A DNA stretch of 64,000 bases from Petralouisia muris (GTDB lineage Bacteria; Bacillota; Clostridia; Lachnospirales; Lachnospiraceae). The position numbers and the translations under genes are program-made. The notes beneath the pieces are model-generated. The model saw only the letters and a program-made list of their open reading frames with translations, had not been told where the DNA came from and did not search any database. The stretch lies in contig NZ_SRYA01000021.1 of the NCBI RefSeq assembly GCF_004793545.1, forward strand, positions 1 to 64,000. The letters are read 5' to 3'. Every line of letters begins with the position of its first letter. Positions within the stretch are counted from its first letter, which is position 1. Of the stretch, positions 1 through 10,569 are shown one piece after another.

Positions 1-4
1 TTCA

Positions 5-2152
5 CTATGGGTAAATTTTGCCATTTTGCGTAGAAAAACGTTGGTAAGTTCCTAACATCTTTTCTAAAACAATATCATTAATTTTTGTTTCTTCTACCAC
101 CTCCCATGCAACATCCTTTATCTCACCAAAATAGCTTTCTTCCAATTCTGTCAATATCAATGATGCAGCCCAGCGCATCTGATAGGGCAGTCCATCCGTA
201 TCTGATACAATATCCTGCAAAAATCTCTGATATTGCATATAGACAGCCAGTTTGTCATCCAATGCTTTAAAATCCATAAAATCTGAAACTGCCATATCCA
301 CAAGGGAAATCCCTTTCGTTGCATATCCCATTGCCTTGGCAAACTGCCCAAATCCAGAGGATTCATCCAAGCGATAGGTCAATTTTATACTGCCATTATC
401 ATCCCTGACAAAATTCCCATTCTTATCTTTTACTTCTGCAAGTTCAATCCATACTTCCATAGCCGCGCTGGAATCCATGATTTTTTCTGCCTCTGCTGCA
501 GTAGAACAACGATTTAGCTGCTCTATCAAATTATCCGCCTTTAATTTTGCAGCGCCTGTCACTTTGCCTGACAAATCGCTGACTAACTTTATATTACTTA
601 CTATTTCAATGCTGTCTGACGATGCATCCATAAAATCGTACAGCATAGCTTTATATTTGGCTACCCCTGGATAGTTCTTTTCCAGATAAGTTGAAAAATC
701 CAGCCAGTCATTTATCTCATTATTAAAGATCAATCCATCTGCAAGCAAAACTACCTGGGCTGCTTTTCCTTTTGCCGTATTCTTTAACCAATGTTTATAA
801 TTAGCCGCGCTATAAAAGTCATCCGTTGTCAAAGCCAGATATGCACGCCGCTTATCCGTCGTATTACTTAAATAACGAATCCCTTCATGAACGTCCGTAA
901 TGCCATAATCCTGAAAAAGGGCTTGGTATACTTTATACTTTGCTTCCTCAGAACAATTACTGTTTAAGATACTTTGATGAAGAGCATATAACTCATCCGA
1001 TGTATACTCTGATACACGGTCTATGATAGCTTGATTGCCTGTTTCGGTTATATCACCATTTTCCTCACCACTGCCAGAACTTCCTTCCCCACTGGTTCCA
1101 TCATCTGTCAGAGACCAGGCATCTGAAGATAGAGTAATATGCAGGGCTGGAACAACCGCTCCTGTCGTTTTGTTAGCTGTTATGCTGCCAGTTCCAATTA
1201 CTGTTGTTTCAGCACTGATGTCTCCCCAAAATTGACCATATGAGGCAGTACAATTATTCTTTCTTTTTCGTGAGCGTAGCCACCAATCACAATTTCCTTC
1301 GCCTGCATCAGCAGTATAAGCATATTGTCCCAGAATATGTGCATATTCGCTTACTTTAACAAATCTGCTGACGGATTGTATCCTTGCATTATTACAAAAA
1401 CCATAAACAGAACTTGATGCTTCATTATAAGAAAGCAAATATATCATATCTTGCGTATCATTTCCCGCATCAGCATGCGTAATAGGATTTTCCACACTAT
1501 TTATTACATCTGTCTTTATAATAGCACTTTGTTCATCATTGCTAAATGCCAGATTATAAAATGTGTTATTCAACCAACTGCGGAGACTACAATTTTCCCA
1601 AGTAATACTGCCTCCATCATCATGATAGTATTTACAATCTAATCCTTTGTCTGCCATAATAAACAGTGTATTTCCATCATTCTTAAGTACTCGCCACTTA
1701 ATCCTCTGCCATTTGAAAAAGCGGTATTCGCTATCTCCAAAATAAAAGCCATCATACTTTGCATCATTTTTACTTATCCTGCGATATTTCCTGCCATTTA
1801 CCCATGCATCCCCATTTTCATCATAAGCAGCTCCTATAATATCCGATGTCAGAGCATCACCTGTAACCTCTGTCTGCGGATAGCTGCCGAAGTAGACATA
1901 ACTCCAGTCGGTATAGTCCGTGCCGTCATCCTTCTTCGTGCAGTGATGCACCGGGTTTGATGGCAGTTCCCTTCCCCTTGTCTGCCGTCTGGCTGCATGA
2001 TCCGGCGTTACCGTTTCCGCCTGCCGTTTTTCTGCATCATCCGGCGTTACCGTTTCTGCCTGTGCCAAAACCCCCTGTGTTGTCAGAAGGATTGCCGCTA
2101 TAAGAAGCAGCGACAGATATTTCTGCAACACTCTTTTTGTCTTTTGTTTCAT
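5..2152 (-). CDS. secreted DUF6273-type protein
   Basis: Exported protein of 715 aa with unknown function. The ATG at 2152 is chosen over an in-frame start 17 codons upstream because a good site (GGAAAGAG) precedes it and a clean signal peptide follows: Lys/Arg N-terminus, hydrophobic core at about residues 12-29, likely cleavage at LAQA|E. The mature N-terminus carries two copies of an AETVTPD-type 13-residue repeat. Residues of about 80-330 resemble the DUF6273 domain (YFGSYPQTE, IKWRVLKNDG, SLRSWLNNTFY, WWLRSR). A Gly/Ser/Glu linker (SGEGSSGSGEE) leads into a helical C-terminal half of about 330 aa that I do not recognise. No cell wall sorting motif is visible. The domain call is from memory of the family; the secretion call rests on the sequence. 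Confidence 0.8.
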   Translation of the reverse strand: MKQKTKRVLQKYLSLLLIAAILLTTQGVLAQAETVTPDDAEKRQAETVTPDHAARRQTRGRELPSNPVHHCTKKDDGTDYTDWSYVYFGSYPQTEVTGDALTSDIIGAAYDENGDAWVNGRKYRRISKNDAKYDGFYFGDSEYRFFKWQRIKWRVLKNDGNTLFIMADKGLDCKYYHDDGGSITWENCSLRSWLNNTFYNLAFSNDEQSAIIKTDVINSVENPITHADAGNDTQDMIYLLSYNEASSSVYGFCNNARIQSVSRFVKVSEYAHILGQYAYTADAGEGNCDWWLRSRKRKNNCTASYGQFWGDISAETTVIGTGSITANKTTGAVVPALHITLSSDAWSLTDDGTSGEGSSGSGEENGDITETGNQAIIDRVSEYTSDELYALHQSILNSNCSEEAKYKVYQALFQDYGITDVHEGIRYLSNTTDKRRAYLALTTDDFYSAANYKHWLKNTAKGKAAQVVLLADGLIFNNEINDWLDFSTYLEKNYPGVAKYKAMLYDFMDASSDSIEIVSNIKLVSDLSGKVTGAAKLKADNLIEQLNRCSTAAEAEKIMDSSAAMEVWIELAEVKDKNGNFVRDDNGSIKLTYRLDESSGFGQFAKAMGYATKGISLVDMAVSDFMDFKALDDKLAVYMQYQRFLQDIVSDTDGLPYQMRWAASLILTELEESYFGEIKDVAWEVVEETKINDIVLEKMLGTYQRFSTQNGKIYP

Positions 2153-2338
2153 GTTGTTCTCTTTCCTTGTTTTGCTGTATCCTGTCTTTTTGATATCTTT
2201 CAATCAGGCCGAATTGCTGTATGGACAAGCGAAATCTATTGGCTATATTCCAAACCATATCCCTGCATTTTTGCTCCAGTATACTGCCTTTAACAATTAT
2301 AACATCCCTTCTCTCATTTTTCACTCTTTTCCATGAAA

Positions 2339-2353
2339 AATCCCCAAGGGATT
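2339..2353 (-). terminator. short intrinsic terminator after the distal AAA/nuclease gene
   Basis: On the minus strand AATCCC-TTG-GGGATT is followed by a short T run. It lies about 80 bases past the stop at 2431 and before the DUF6273 gene. The stem is only 6 bp, so strength is uncertain. Confidence 0.45.
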
Positions 2354-2430
2354 CTAATTCTCCTGAGGATTCCTTTCACCATCTTAATTTTAGCCCTTAT
2401 CCTACAATCAATTCCTCTGTTTTCCAAACC

Positions 2431-4122
2431 TTAACAGTTCCTTACCTCACAGTCTTTTCGGTAAAACGATATCCCATAACAATCTATGTACCGATATCCT
2501 TCTTCCTTAAGCTCGTCCATATATTTTTTATCATAAATCTGCTGTAAGGCTTTCTCTGCATCATCCTCCAAATCATCAATGGAATCAGATACCTTTAACT
2601 CCAGAACAAATGAACGCCCCCGGAGAGACGGGCTTTTCACCATAATATCTGACCGCCCGTTCCCGGATTCTCGGTTAGATTTCACCAGATAATTTTCACT
2701 CTGGCTTAAGATTCCTGTCAGAAATCCATGATAAAAATTTTCTGCGCTGTCATAGAAACTAATCGTTCGGAAAAGCTGGCTGTTTAAGATATCCTTCATT
2801 TTATCTGCATTGCCATCTTCCATCGCAGAATATAAATCATGAAAATCTTCCTTCTTTATGACGTCCTTCATCCAATTTATAATGGTATTCTGATAAATCG
2901 TCTTCACTTCTACATTTGGAATCCGCACTCGCAAAAAGATAGACGACTCCTTAAAATATTCGCTTTCTTTTGTCAGATATCCCGTAAAATAAAGGAAATT
3001 CCACAGGTTCTCCTCATTACTGTGCATATCCCCATAAGTCACTTCCTCATGAACCTGAATGTCTAAGATTCCACCGCCTAAAAGTGCCTCAATCTGCCCT
3101 TTCATTTCCCGGTCTGCACGGAGGATCAAGTCCTTAATGATATCATTGGAGCTGGTATTGATCCAGTATGGATGGGGAAATGCCTCGACTTTTCCGCACA
3201 GGTCATACATAAAGTTAATAACACTCCACGGATTATAAACCTGCATATTGCCAAATGTATAGCCATTGTACCATTCTTTCATGGTTGGAAAACGGCTTTT
3301 CACTTCATATTCGGACATCATCTGAAAAACTTCCTGTTCCGTAAATCCAAAATGTTCACTATATTGCTGGTCAAGTATAGAAATAATTTTCAGATGGTTC
3401 AGCCCGGTAAAAATACTCTCCTTTGAAATCCTCAGACATCCGGTTATGACAGCGAACTGCAGATAATCGTTCGTTTTCAATGCTGATTCAAATAAAGAAC
3501 GGATAAAATCTGCCATTTCCTCGTAAAACCCTCTAAAATAGGAGTTCTCCAATGAGACGTCATATTCATCAATCAAAATAATGGTATTTTTGCCTGTAAT
3601 TTTATACATACATTTGCTAAACAGCTTTAAGGAAGCCCTGACCTGCCTTTGATCCGCTTCTTCATCTGCAATTTTCATGTATTGTTCATACTCTTTTGGG
3701 GTAAGACGCTCTTTTCCATTTTCAATTATGTTCCTGTGCCTATCGAATTCAGATGCTATCTCAACCTGCAGCATATAATAAGCCGTCTCAAAATCTTCCT
3801 GTTTCGCTGATTTCAACGTCAGGTTTATCACGGGGTACATTCCCATCTGGCCGCTGTATTTCTCACCTTCCCCTATAATTTTCATTCCCTGGAAAAGTTC
3901 TTTATTCCGTTCATTCTTTTCTATATCACCGGTATCTTCAAAAAAATAGCGAAGCATGCTTAAGTTTAATGTTTTTCCAAAGCGCCTTGGCCGGGTAAAT
4001 AGATTCACTTTTCCTTTCAAATCCAGTAACTCTTTGATAAACATTGTTTTATCTATATAGTAATATTCCGATTCTACCATATCTTTAAAATTTTCCACGC
4101 CTATCGGTAATGGTTTTTTCAC
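2431..4122 (-). CDS. AAA-ATPase-like / PD-(D/E)XK nuclease protein, copy 1
   Basis: Protein of 563 aa with the two-domain architecture of the AAA-ATPase_like (PF09820) plus PDDEXK_9 (PF08011) family, whose biological role is unsettled. The P-loop variant RPRRFGKT and a Walker B-like IILIDEYD lie in the N-terminal half. The C-terminal nuclease-like core has GRSDIM followed by FVLELKVS, so the D...ExK residues are kept. I place the start at GTG 4122: it has GGGAGG just upstream and aligns exactly with the start of the neighbouring paralogue ([10 protein letters not shown]). Longer starts at 4137 or 4200 have poorer sites. It follows copy 2 by about 100 bases on the same strand. No transposase motif or terminal inverted repeat is seen. 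Confidence 0.8.
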   Translation of the reverse strand: MKKPLPIGVENFKDMVESEYYYIDKTMFIKELLDLKGKVNLFTRPRRFGKTLNLSMLRYFFEDTGDIEKNERNKELFQGMKIIGEGEKYSGQMGMYPVINLTLKSAKQEDFETAYYMLQVEIASEFDRHRNIIENGKERLTPKEYEQYMKIADEEADQRQVRASLKLFSKCMYKITGKNTIILIDEYDVSLENSYFRGFYEEMADFIRSLFESALKTNDYLQFAVITGCLRISKESIFTGLNHLKIISILDQQYSEHFGFTEQEVFQMMSEYEVKSRFPTMKEWYNGYTFGNMQVYNPWSVINFMYDLCGKVEAFPHPYWINTSSNDIIKDLILRADREMKGQIEALLGGGILDIQVHEEVTYGDMHSNEENLWNFLYFTGYLTKESEYFKESSIFLRVRIPNVEVKTIYQNTIINWMKDVIKKEDFHDLYSAMEDGNADKMKDILNSQLFRTISFYDSAENFYHGFLTGILSQSENYLVKSNRESGNGRSDIMVKSPSLRGRSFVLELKVSDSIDDLEDDAEKALQQIYDKKYMDELKEEGYRYIDCYGISFYRKDCEVRNC

Positions 4123-4224
4123 TCCTGCACCTCCCATTTTCCCTGTTTTCCACAATTCGCATTTAGAGTTTCTTTTACTTTTTACAAGTTCCTCATCCAT
4201 GCATATTATACGCTACCCTCTTCT

Positions 4225-5946
4225 TTATTTTGACAGCATACTTACGCTTTGCCCTCCCCCAAACCGGATCTCGCAGTCTTTCCGAAAGAACGATACCCCA
4301 TAACAATCTATCCTGCGGTACCCTTCTGTCCGTAACTCTTCCGCATATTTCTTATCATATATCTGCTGTAATGCCCTCTCTGCATCCCTCTCCAAATCAT
4401 CAATCGAATCTGATACCTTCAACTCCAGAATAAATGACCTGCCCCGCAGAGACGGACTTTTCACCATGATATCTGACCGTCCATTCCCTGATTCACGGTT
4501 GGATTTTACCAGATAATTTTCACTCTGGCTTAATATGCCTGCCAGGAATCCATGATAAAAGTTTTCTGCACTGTCATAGAAGCTGATTGTGCGAAAAAGC
4601 TGCCCATTCAAAATATCCGCCATCCTCTGGGCATTTCCGTCTTCCATGGCTTGGTACAGATCACGAAAATCCTCTTTCTTTATGACATCTTTCATCCAAT
4701 TTAAAATGGTATTCTGATAAATCGTCTTCACTTCTACATTTGGAATCCGCACTCGTAAAAAGATAGATGATTCTTTAAAATATTCACTTTCTTTTGTCAG
4801 ATATCCCGTAAAATAAAGGAAGTTCCATAAGCTCTCCTCATTACTGTGCATATCCCCATAGGTCACTTCTTCATGCACCTGAATATCTAAGGTTTCGCCG
4901 CTTAAAATCGTTTCAATCTGCCCTTTCATTTCCCGGTCGGATCTTGCAACCAGATCCTTAATTATGTCATTGGAACTGGTATTGATCCAATAAGGACGGG
5001 GAAATGCATTAACATCCGCATATAAATCATACATAAAATTGATCACACTCCACGGATTATAAACCTCTGTATTGCCAAATGCATATCCATCATACCATTC
5101 TTTCATAACCGAAAAGCGGCTCTCTATGCCATAGTAAGCCATCATCTGCCGCACTTCCGCTTCTGTGAAGCCAAAATGCTCACTATATCTCTGATCGAGT
5201 ATAGATATGATCTTCAGATGATTCAATCCCGTAAATATACTCTCCTTTGAGATCCGCAGACATCCGGTAATAACTGCAAACTGTAAATACTGATTCGTCT
5301 TTAAAGCCGCTTCAAACAACGACCGGATAAAGCCAGCCATTTTATCATAAAAGCCGCTGAAATATGCACTTTCCAGCGGTACGTCGTATTCATCAATCAG
5401 AATAACCGTCTTCTTACCTGTAATCTTATACATACATTGACAAAATAACTGCAGAGAATTTCTTAGAGTTTTTTCCTCTGCTTTTCCTTCCGCAATAGCG
5501 GTATACTGTTCATACTCTCTGGCAGAAAGATATTCTTTTTCTCCTTCTACAATATGTCTGTGCCGTTCAAATTCCACACTGACCGCATTTTGTATCATAT
5601 ATACGGCCATATCGTAGTCTTCCTGTTTCGCCGATTTCAATGTGAGTTCAAACACAGGGTACATTCCTATCTGATCGGTGCAGCTTTCCCCGGCTTCCAT
5701 AATCTTCATTCCCTGAAAAAGACTTTTATTCCGTTCATTTGCTTTTTCATCCCCTGTATCCTCAAAAAAATATCGGAGCATACTCAGGTTTAACGTCTTT
5801 CCAAAACGTCTTGGACGGGTAAACAGATTTACTTCCCCTTTTAAATCCAGTAACTCCTTAATTAACATGGTTTTATCGATATAGTAATAACCGTCTGTTA
5901 CTATTTTTTCAAAATTATCAACACCTATTGGTAATGGTTTCTTCAT
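4225..5946 (-). CDS. AAA-ATPase-like / PD-(D/E)XK nuclease protein, copy 2
   Basis: Paralogue of the next gene downstream, 573 aa, same domain order: RPRRFGKT P-loop, [13 protein letters not shown] Walker B-like segment, then a C-terminal nuclease-like core with GRSDIM and [11 protein letters not shown] 5946 is preferred over the adjacent GTG 5949 because GGAGG lies 5 bases before the ATG and only 2 before the GTG. The two copies are almost identical over the last ~230 residues but clearly diverged in the first half. The C-terminus is a few residues longer than in copy 1 ([12 protein letters not shown]). Function is unknown; a nucleic acid role is inferred only from the nuclease-like residues. 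Confidence 0.8.
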   Translation of the reverse strand: MKKPLPIGVDNFEKIVTDGYYYIDKTMLIKELLDLKGEVNLFTRPRRFGKTLNLSMLRYFFEDTGDEKANERNKSLFQGMKIMEAGESCTDQIGMYPVFELTLKSAKQEDYDMAVYMIQNAVSVEFERHRHIVEGEKEYLSAREYEQYTAIAEGKAEEKTLRNSLQLFCQCMYKITGKKTVILIDEYDVPLESAYFSGFYDKMAGFIRSLFEAALKTNQYLQFAVITGCLRISKESIFTGLNHLKIISILDQRYSEHFGFTEAEVRQMMAYYGIESRFSVMKEWYDGYAFGNTEVYNPWSVINFMYDLYADVNAFPRPYWINTSSNDIIKDLVARSDREMKGQIETILSGETLDIQVHEEVTYGDMHSNEESLWNFLYFTGYLTKESEYFKESSIFLRVRIPNVEVKTIYQNTILNWMKDVIKKEDFRDLYQAMEDGNAQRMADILNGQLFRTISFYDSAENFYHGFLAGILSQSENYLVKSNRESGNGRSDIMVKSPSLRGRSFILELKVSDSIDDLERDAERALQQIYDKKYAEELRTEGYRRIDCYGVSFFRKDCEIRFGGGQSVSMLSK

Positions 5947-6075
5947 CACTGCCTCCTTCTACTTCGCAGGTTCCTCCTCATGCCATATTATACCCTATCC
6001 CCCTTTATTTCACAATCAATTTCCATACGCTGCGCTTATCCTTCCCCAGGCAATTCCTAAGATTTTAAATTTTCG

Positions 6076-6104
6076 TTGTGATAATTGGAAAATAGAGCTA
6101 TAAT
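6076..6104 (+). promoter_or_regulatory. sigma-A-type promoter of the chemoreceptor at 6146
   Basis: TTGTGA at 6076-6081 and a perfect TATAAT at 6099-6104 are separated by 17 bases. The ribosome site GGAGG at 6134-6138 and ATG at 6146 follow. Confidence 0.75.
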
Positions 6105-6145
6105 AAAACAAGAAAACAAATTCGCTTACATTTGGAGGTTTATTT

Positions 6146-8173
6146 ATGAAACGACAGAAGAAGGCATCAATTTCAAAGAAACGAATTGCAGACGAAATAC
6201 TCCGCCAAATCGGCGGAAGCGTTATTCTTGTATTTCTGCTGACAGCGGCCGTTTCCGTCTGCATGGTAGCATGGCTGAGCATTTCGTCCAAAAAGACGGA
6301 GCTGACAGAGGAATCCAATGCTGCGGCCAATCAACTGACAGGGTTTTTAGAACAATATACAAAAAGCACAAAACAGCTTGCCGCCAATCCGGAAATCAAG
6401 CAGGTTATGACAGAAACAAAAGCTGGCGATGATATCCGTCAGGCGGAAAACATGGACGCCGTTATGGAAAATCTCGTAAATATTGCAAATACCGACACAG
6501 AAAACCTTATGGCCGTATGGATTTCTGACCTGGACGCAAGCGTTCTTACACAGTCTGACGGTTTTACCAGCGAAGAAGGCTGGGACATCACAGGCCGCGG
6601 ATGGTATGGCTGTATTGAGACGAAACAGACCGTATTGACGGAACCATATGCAGATTCTTCCACTGGAAAAATGATTTTAAGCGCAGCGTCACCGGTGTTA
6701 GATGACGCCGGAAATGTTCTGGGCGCAGTAGGCATGGATATTTCCCTGGAGCATATGACAAGCGTCATGAGCGAATACAAAATCGGCCGGAAAGGATATA
6801 TCCTGCTTCTGTCAGAAAACGGCACATTACTTTATCATCCCCAGAACGATATGATCCAGAAAAATATCAGGGACGTTGGCATCACAGAAAATGTGGTTGA
6901 CGCCGTAGAATCAGGGAAAAACGAATTTTTAAAATACAAAACAGGAGGCACCGCCAAGTACGGTTTCCTGCAGCATGCCGGAGACATCGGATACATAGTG
7001 ATCAGCAGCCTGCCTTCTTCTGAATATTATGCAACGCTGCTGGCAATGGTTCTTGGGCTGATCCTCATTTTTGCGGCGGGAATCACTCTGATAGCCTTCA
7101 GCATCCGAAAAAGCTCCGCCAGCCTGACAAAGCCGATTCTGGATCTGAACCATACCGCACAGCGGCTTGCAGCCGGAGATCTGGATGTAAATCTTCAGGT
7201 AACAAGCCAGGATGAAATCGGTGAACTGGGCGAATCCATCAAAAAAACTGTCAACAGGCTGAAAGAATATATTGTATATATTGATGAAACAGCAGAAGTG
7301 CTGGCACAGGTTGCTGACGGAAACCTGAACATCACTCTGAAAAACGATTATGCAGGAGAATTCCAGAAAATAAAAACCGCCCTTCTTAATATTTCTGATT
7401 CCATGAACCAGGTTATGCTGGGAATCAACGAAAGTTCTCAGCACGTATCGGTAGGAGCTTCTGAACTTGCCTCCGCCTCTCAGATTCTGGCCGAAGGCGC
7501 AGAACAGCAAGCAGCCTCTATCCAGGAGCTTACGGCAACCACTGCCACAGTTGCAGAACAGGTGGATAACAGCCGCAAAGAAGCGGAAGCTTCTGCCAAG
7601 GCAACGGAACAGGCCACCGCTGTCATTGAAGAGAATCAGGAAAAAATGAAACAAATGATGAACGCCATGGACAAGATACACGGAACCTCCCAACAGGTTG
7701 TGGGAATCATCCAGACCATCGAGGATATTGCTTCCCAGACGAACCTGCTTTCCTTAAACGCCTCTATTGAAGCTGCCCGCGCCGGCGAAGCGGGAAAAGG
7801 CTTTGCAGTAGTTGCAGATCAAATCGGAAAGCTGGCGTTAGAAAGCTCCGAAGCGGCAAACACCACCAAAGAACTGATTGGAATTTCAATGGAAGAAATC
7901 CGCAAAGGAAACACCATTGCCGACAGCGCTATGGAATCCCTGAAGGAATCCGTTGCCGCCATAGGCAATGTCAATAACATGATAACGGAAACAGCAAAAA
8001 ATGCAGCAGCGCAGGCGGAAAACATGAACCAGCTCCGTATGGGAATTGAAGAGATTGCCCACGGAATCCAGGACAATTCCGCAGCTTCCCAGGAAACCTC
8101 TGCCACCTCACAGGAGCTGGCTTCCCAGGCTGAAATGCTGAATCAGATGGTGCAGAAATTTGAGCTGTCCTGA
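6146..8173 (+). CDS. methyl-accepting chemotaxis protein (dCache type)
   Basis: Transmembrane chemoreceptor of 675 aa that would signal through CheA/CheW to the flagellar motor. TM1 is at about residues 24-46 and TM2 at about 297-319, enclosing a periplasmic dCache sensor domain. A HAMP domain follows, then a long coiled-coil signalling domain whose tip ([18 protein letters not shown], about residues 532-549) is the conserved CheA/CheW contact. The distal dCache region has R-G-W-Y, a Tyr 17 residues after the Arg, and a later Asp (GMDISL). This matches the amino-acid-binding signature known for dCache_1AA domains, so an amino acid ligand is inferred. It is monocistronic with its own promoter. 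Confidence 0.93.
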   Translation: MKRQKKASISKKRIADEILRQIGGSVILVFLLTAAVSVCMVAWLSISSKKTELTEESNAAANQLTGFLEQYTKSTKQLAANPEIKQVMTETKAGDDIRQAENMDAVMENLVNIANTDTENLMAVWISDLDASVLTQSDGFTSEEGWDITGRGWYGCIETKQTVLTEPYADSSTGKMILSAASPVLDDAGNVLGAVGMDISLEHMTSVMSEYKIGRKGYILLLSENGTLLYHPQNDMIQKNIRDVGITENVVDAVESGKNEFLKYKTGGTAKYGFLQHAGDIGYIVISSLPSSEYYATLLAMVLGLILIFAAGITLIAFSIRKSSASLTKPILDLNHTAQRLAAGDLDVNLQVTSQDEIGELGESIKKTVNRLKEYIVYIDETAEVLAQVADGNLNITLKNDYAGEFQKIKTALLNISDSMNQVMLGINESSQHVSVGASELASASQILAEGAEQQAASIQELTATTATVAEQVDNSRKEAEASAKATEQATAVIEENQEKMKQMMNAMDKIHGTSQQVVGIIQTIEDIASQTNLLSLNASIEAARAGEAGKGFAVVADQIGKLALESSEAANTTKELIGISMEEIRKGNTIADSAMESLKESVAAIGNVNNMITETAKNAAAQAENMNQLRMGIEEIAHGIQDNSAASQETSATSQELASQAEMLNQMVQKFELS

Positions 8174-8200
8174 TAAGGATTTCACTTGCTGAAAATTTAA

Positions 8201-8282
8201 GGCTGCCCCATTCGAAATTATTCTGCAGAAATCGGAAATCAATTTCCTATATCCTGCAGAATGGTTCCTGAATGGAGCAGCC
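8201..8282. repeat. 82-base nested inverted repeat between convergent genes
   Basis: Three stacked palindromic segments share one centre: 8201-8213 pairs with 8270-8282 (12 of 13), 8220-8228 with 8254-8262 (9 of 9), and 8234-8239 with 8242-8247 (6 of 6). It sits between the chemoreceptor stop and the topB stop. It probably serves as a bidirectional transcription stop, although no strong T run follows. Confidence 0.65.
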
Positions 8283-8342
8283 TGCTTTATGTTCCAGACA
8301 AAGGAAGATTAAAACCCCATCTGTAACGTCTGCTTTGCCATT

Positions 8343-10565
8343 TTACAATTTTATCTTGGCAAGGGCGTCTGCAAAAGCATTGTTCACTGGTTCCTTCGCT
8401 TCCTGCCGCATCTTGTTCATATAGCGGCTGACATCCTTTTTTGACACTCCTTTGCCGCTTTCTTTTTTCCGCTTCTCAAAAGCAGACAGCTTCTCCCGAT
8501 AACCGCATCCACAGGTAAACCGCCGCTGCTCTCCCTCTCCCACCAGCTCCATTTTCTTATGACACTGGGGGCAGCGGGCGTTGGTAACTTTAGACAAAGT
8601 CTTCCGATAACCGCACTCCCTGTCCTGGCACACCAGCATCCGTCCGTTTTTGTGATTCACCTCTAACATCAGCTTTCCGCATTCCGGGCATTTTTTTCCA
8701 GTCAGATTATCATGGCGGTAAGTTTTGGAAGACGCTGCAATGTCTTTGACAATATCTGCCGTATAGCTTCGGATTTCGGCTTCAAAATCCTTCTTTCTGG
8801 CTTTTCCGCTGGCAATATCGGAAAGCTGCTGCTCCCATTTTGCCGTAAGCTCCGGGGAAGTCAATCCCTGAGGCGCCAGCTCCAGCACTTGCCTGCCCTT
8901 AGAAGTCAGATGAATATACTGATCTTTCTTTTCCAGCATAAAGCTGTTAAAAAGCTTTTCAATAATATCGGCGCGGGTGGCAACCGTTCCCAGACCTCCC
9001 GTTTCTCCCAGTGTCTTGCGTAAACTTTTGTCAGCGCTTTCCATATATTTCACAGGATTTTCCATGGCGGCAAGAAGCGTGGCCTCTGTAAAAGGCTGCG
9101 GCGGCTTTGTTTTTCCTTCGGAGATTTTCCCTTCTCCAAACAAAATCTTCTGCCCTTTGACAAATTCCGGCATCTGGTCTAATATTTCCTCCCTGGAAAT
9201 TCCATTTCCCGGCAGAGCCTCATCCTCCGTCTCATCCCAAAAGGCTCCTTCTTCTTTCTGGAGGTTTCTGATTTCCTGCCATCCCGGCTGGCGGATTCTC
9301 TTTCCTTTTACGGTAAAATACTCTCCCGCACAGCCCACGGTTACTTCCGTCTGTTCATACTCGCAGGGCGGCAGTAAAACCGCCAGAAACCGTGAAATCA
9401 CCAGTTCGTAAATTTTCCTCTCCCCATATTCCAGTTCACTGAGACTGATCCCCTGTTCTGTGGGAATAATGGCGTGATGATCGGAAACCTTCCTGTCATC
9501 TACAAAGGATTTATTGCCTTTTATGGACGATTTCAGAAGCTTTGTACAGACCTGCCCGTAGATTCCGCCTCTGCAGGCTTTAACCCGCTCCGGCAGCGTC
9601 TCCACAATATCCTGGGTAAGATATCTGGAATCTGTTCTGGGATAGGTCACTACTTTATAATGTTCGTACAGCCGCTGCATATAATCCAGGGTCTGCTTGG
9701 CAGAAAACCCAAAAAGCCTGTTGGCGTCCTGCTGCAGTGAAGTCAAATCATACAGCAGCGGCGCATAGGCTTTCTGCTGTTTTTTCTTCACATCCTCCAC
9801 GGTTCCGGCACTGTTTCTCACTTTATCACTGATCCGGCTGATTTCCTCCCGGGAACTGGTGGTTGTGCCGTTGCTTCCTGATCTCCAGCGAAACCAGATT
9901 CCGCTTCCTTTTACCTTCAGGCTGTAATAAGGCTGAGACTGAAATCCCCGAATCTGAGCCTCCCGTTTGGCAATAATGGCAAGCGTAGGCGTCTGAACCC
10001 TGCCGCAGGAAAGCTGCGCATTATGCTTAACGGTAAGGGCCCTGGTTGCATTTAATCCCACCAGCCAGTCAGCCTCTGCGCGGGCTACAGCCGCTTCATA
10101 CAATTTCTGGTATTCCCTGGCGTCCTTTAATTGGGCAAAGCCCTGCCGGATGGCCTTATCGGTCACAGAAGAAATCCACAGACGCTTCATAGGCTTTCTG
10201 ACGCCGGCTTTCTGAATGATCCAGCGGGCCACCAGTTCTCCTTCCCGCCCTGCGTCTGTGGCGATGATAATCTCGCCTACATCCTTCCGGTACATCTGTG
10301 CCTTCACTGTCTGGAATTGTTTTCCGGTTTTCTTAATCACCTGAATTTCCAGCTTTTCGGGCATCATGGGAAGAGTTTCCATCTTCCAGGTTTTCCACTG
10401 TTCTCCATAGCTTTCCGGATCTGACAATTCCACCAGATGCCCCAGCGCCCAGGTCACCACATAATCCTTCCCTTCCAGAAATCCATTGCCGCCCTTGCTG
10501 CATCCAAGAACTCTGGCAATATCCCTGCCTACGCTGGGTTTTTCCGCAATCACTACTGACTTCAT
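8343..10565 (-). CDS. topB: DNA topoisomerase III (type IA)
   Basis: Type IA topoisomerase, 740 aa, which cuts and rejoins one DNA strand through a 5'-phosphotyrosine. It decatenates or unlinks recombination and replication intermediates. The N-terminal Toprim domain shows MKSVVIAEKPSVGRDIA and TDAGREGE. The catalytic tyrosine lies in VVTYPRTDSRYL. Two zinc ribbons end the protein: CPECGKL...CQDRECGY and CPQCHKK...CGCGY. Start ATG 10565 follows the stop of the 75-aa gene by 4 bases, so the two are likely co-translated. No strong ribosome site is seen. The zinc ribbon theme is shared with the exonuclease two genes upstream. Confidence 0.95.
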   Translation of the reverse strand: MKSVVIAEKPSVGRDIARVLGCSKGGNGFLEGKDYVVTWALGHLVELSDPESYGEQWKTWKMETLPMMPEKLEIQVIKKTGKQFQTVKAQMYRKDVGEIIIATDAGREGELVARWIIQKAGVRKPMKRLWISSVTDKAIRQGFAQLKDAREYQKLYEAAVARAEADWLVGLNATRALTVKHNAQLSCGRVQTPTLAIIAKREAQIRGFQSQPYYSLKVKGSGIWFRWRSGSNGTTTSSREEISRISDKVRNSAGTVEDVKKKQQKAYAPLLYDLTSLQQDANRLFGFSAKQTLDYMQRLYEHYKVVTYPRTDSRYLTQDIVETLPERVKACRGGIYGQVCTKLLKSSIKGNKSFVDDRKVSDHHAIIPTEQGISLSELEYGERKIYELVISRFLAVLLPPCEYEQTEVTVGCAGEYFTVKGKRIRQPGWQEIRNLQKEEGAFWDETEDEALPGNGISREEILDQMPEFVKGQKILFGEGKISEGKTKPPQPFTEATLLAAMENPVKYMESADKSLRKTLGETGGLGTVATRADIIEKLFNSFMLEKKDQYIHLTSKGRQVLELAPQGLTSPELTAKWEQQLSDIASGKARKKDFEAEIRSYTADIVKDIAASSKTYRHDNLTGKKCPECGKLMLEVNHKNGRMLVCQDRECGYRKTLSKVTNARCPQCHKKMELVGEGEQRRFTCGCGYREKLSAFEKRKKESGKGVSKKDVSRYMNKMRQEAKEPVNNAFADALAKIKL

Positions 10566-10569
10566 TTCT

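Noticed and set aside
2037-2324. 95-codon minus-strand frame upstream of and overlapping the DUF6273 gene
   Set aside because: Most of the part I can test overlaps the signal peptide region in another frame, it has no family resemblance, and the only site near its start is weak. A TATAAT inside its first part fits a promoter better.
2431-5946. Insertion sequence or transposon for the AAA/nuclease pair
   Set aside because: No DDE or other transposase motif, terminal inverted repeats or target duplications were seen around the pair.
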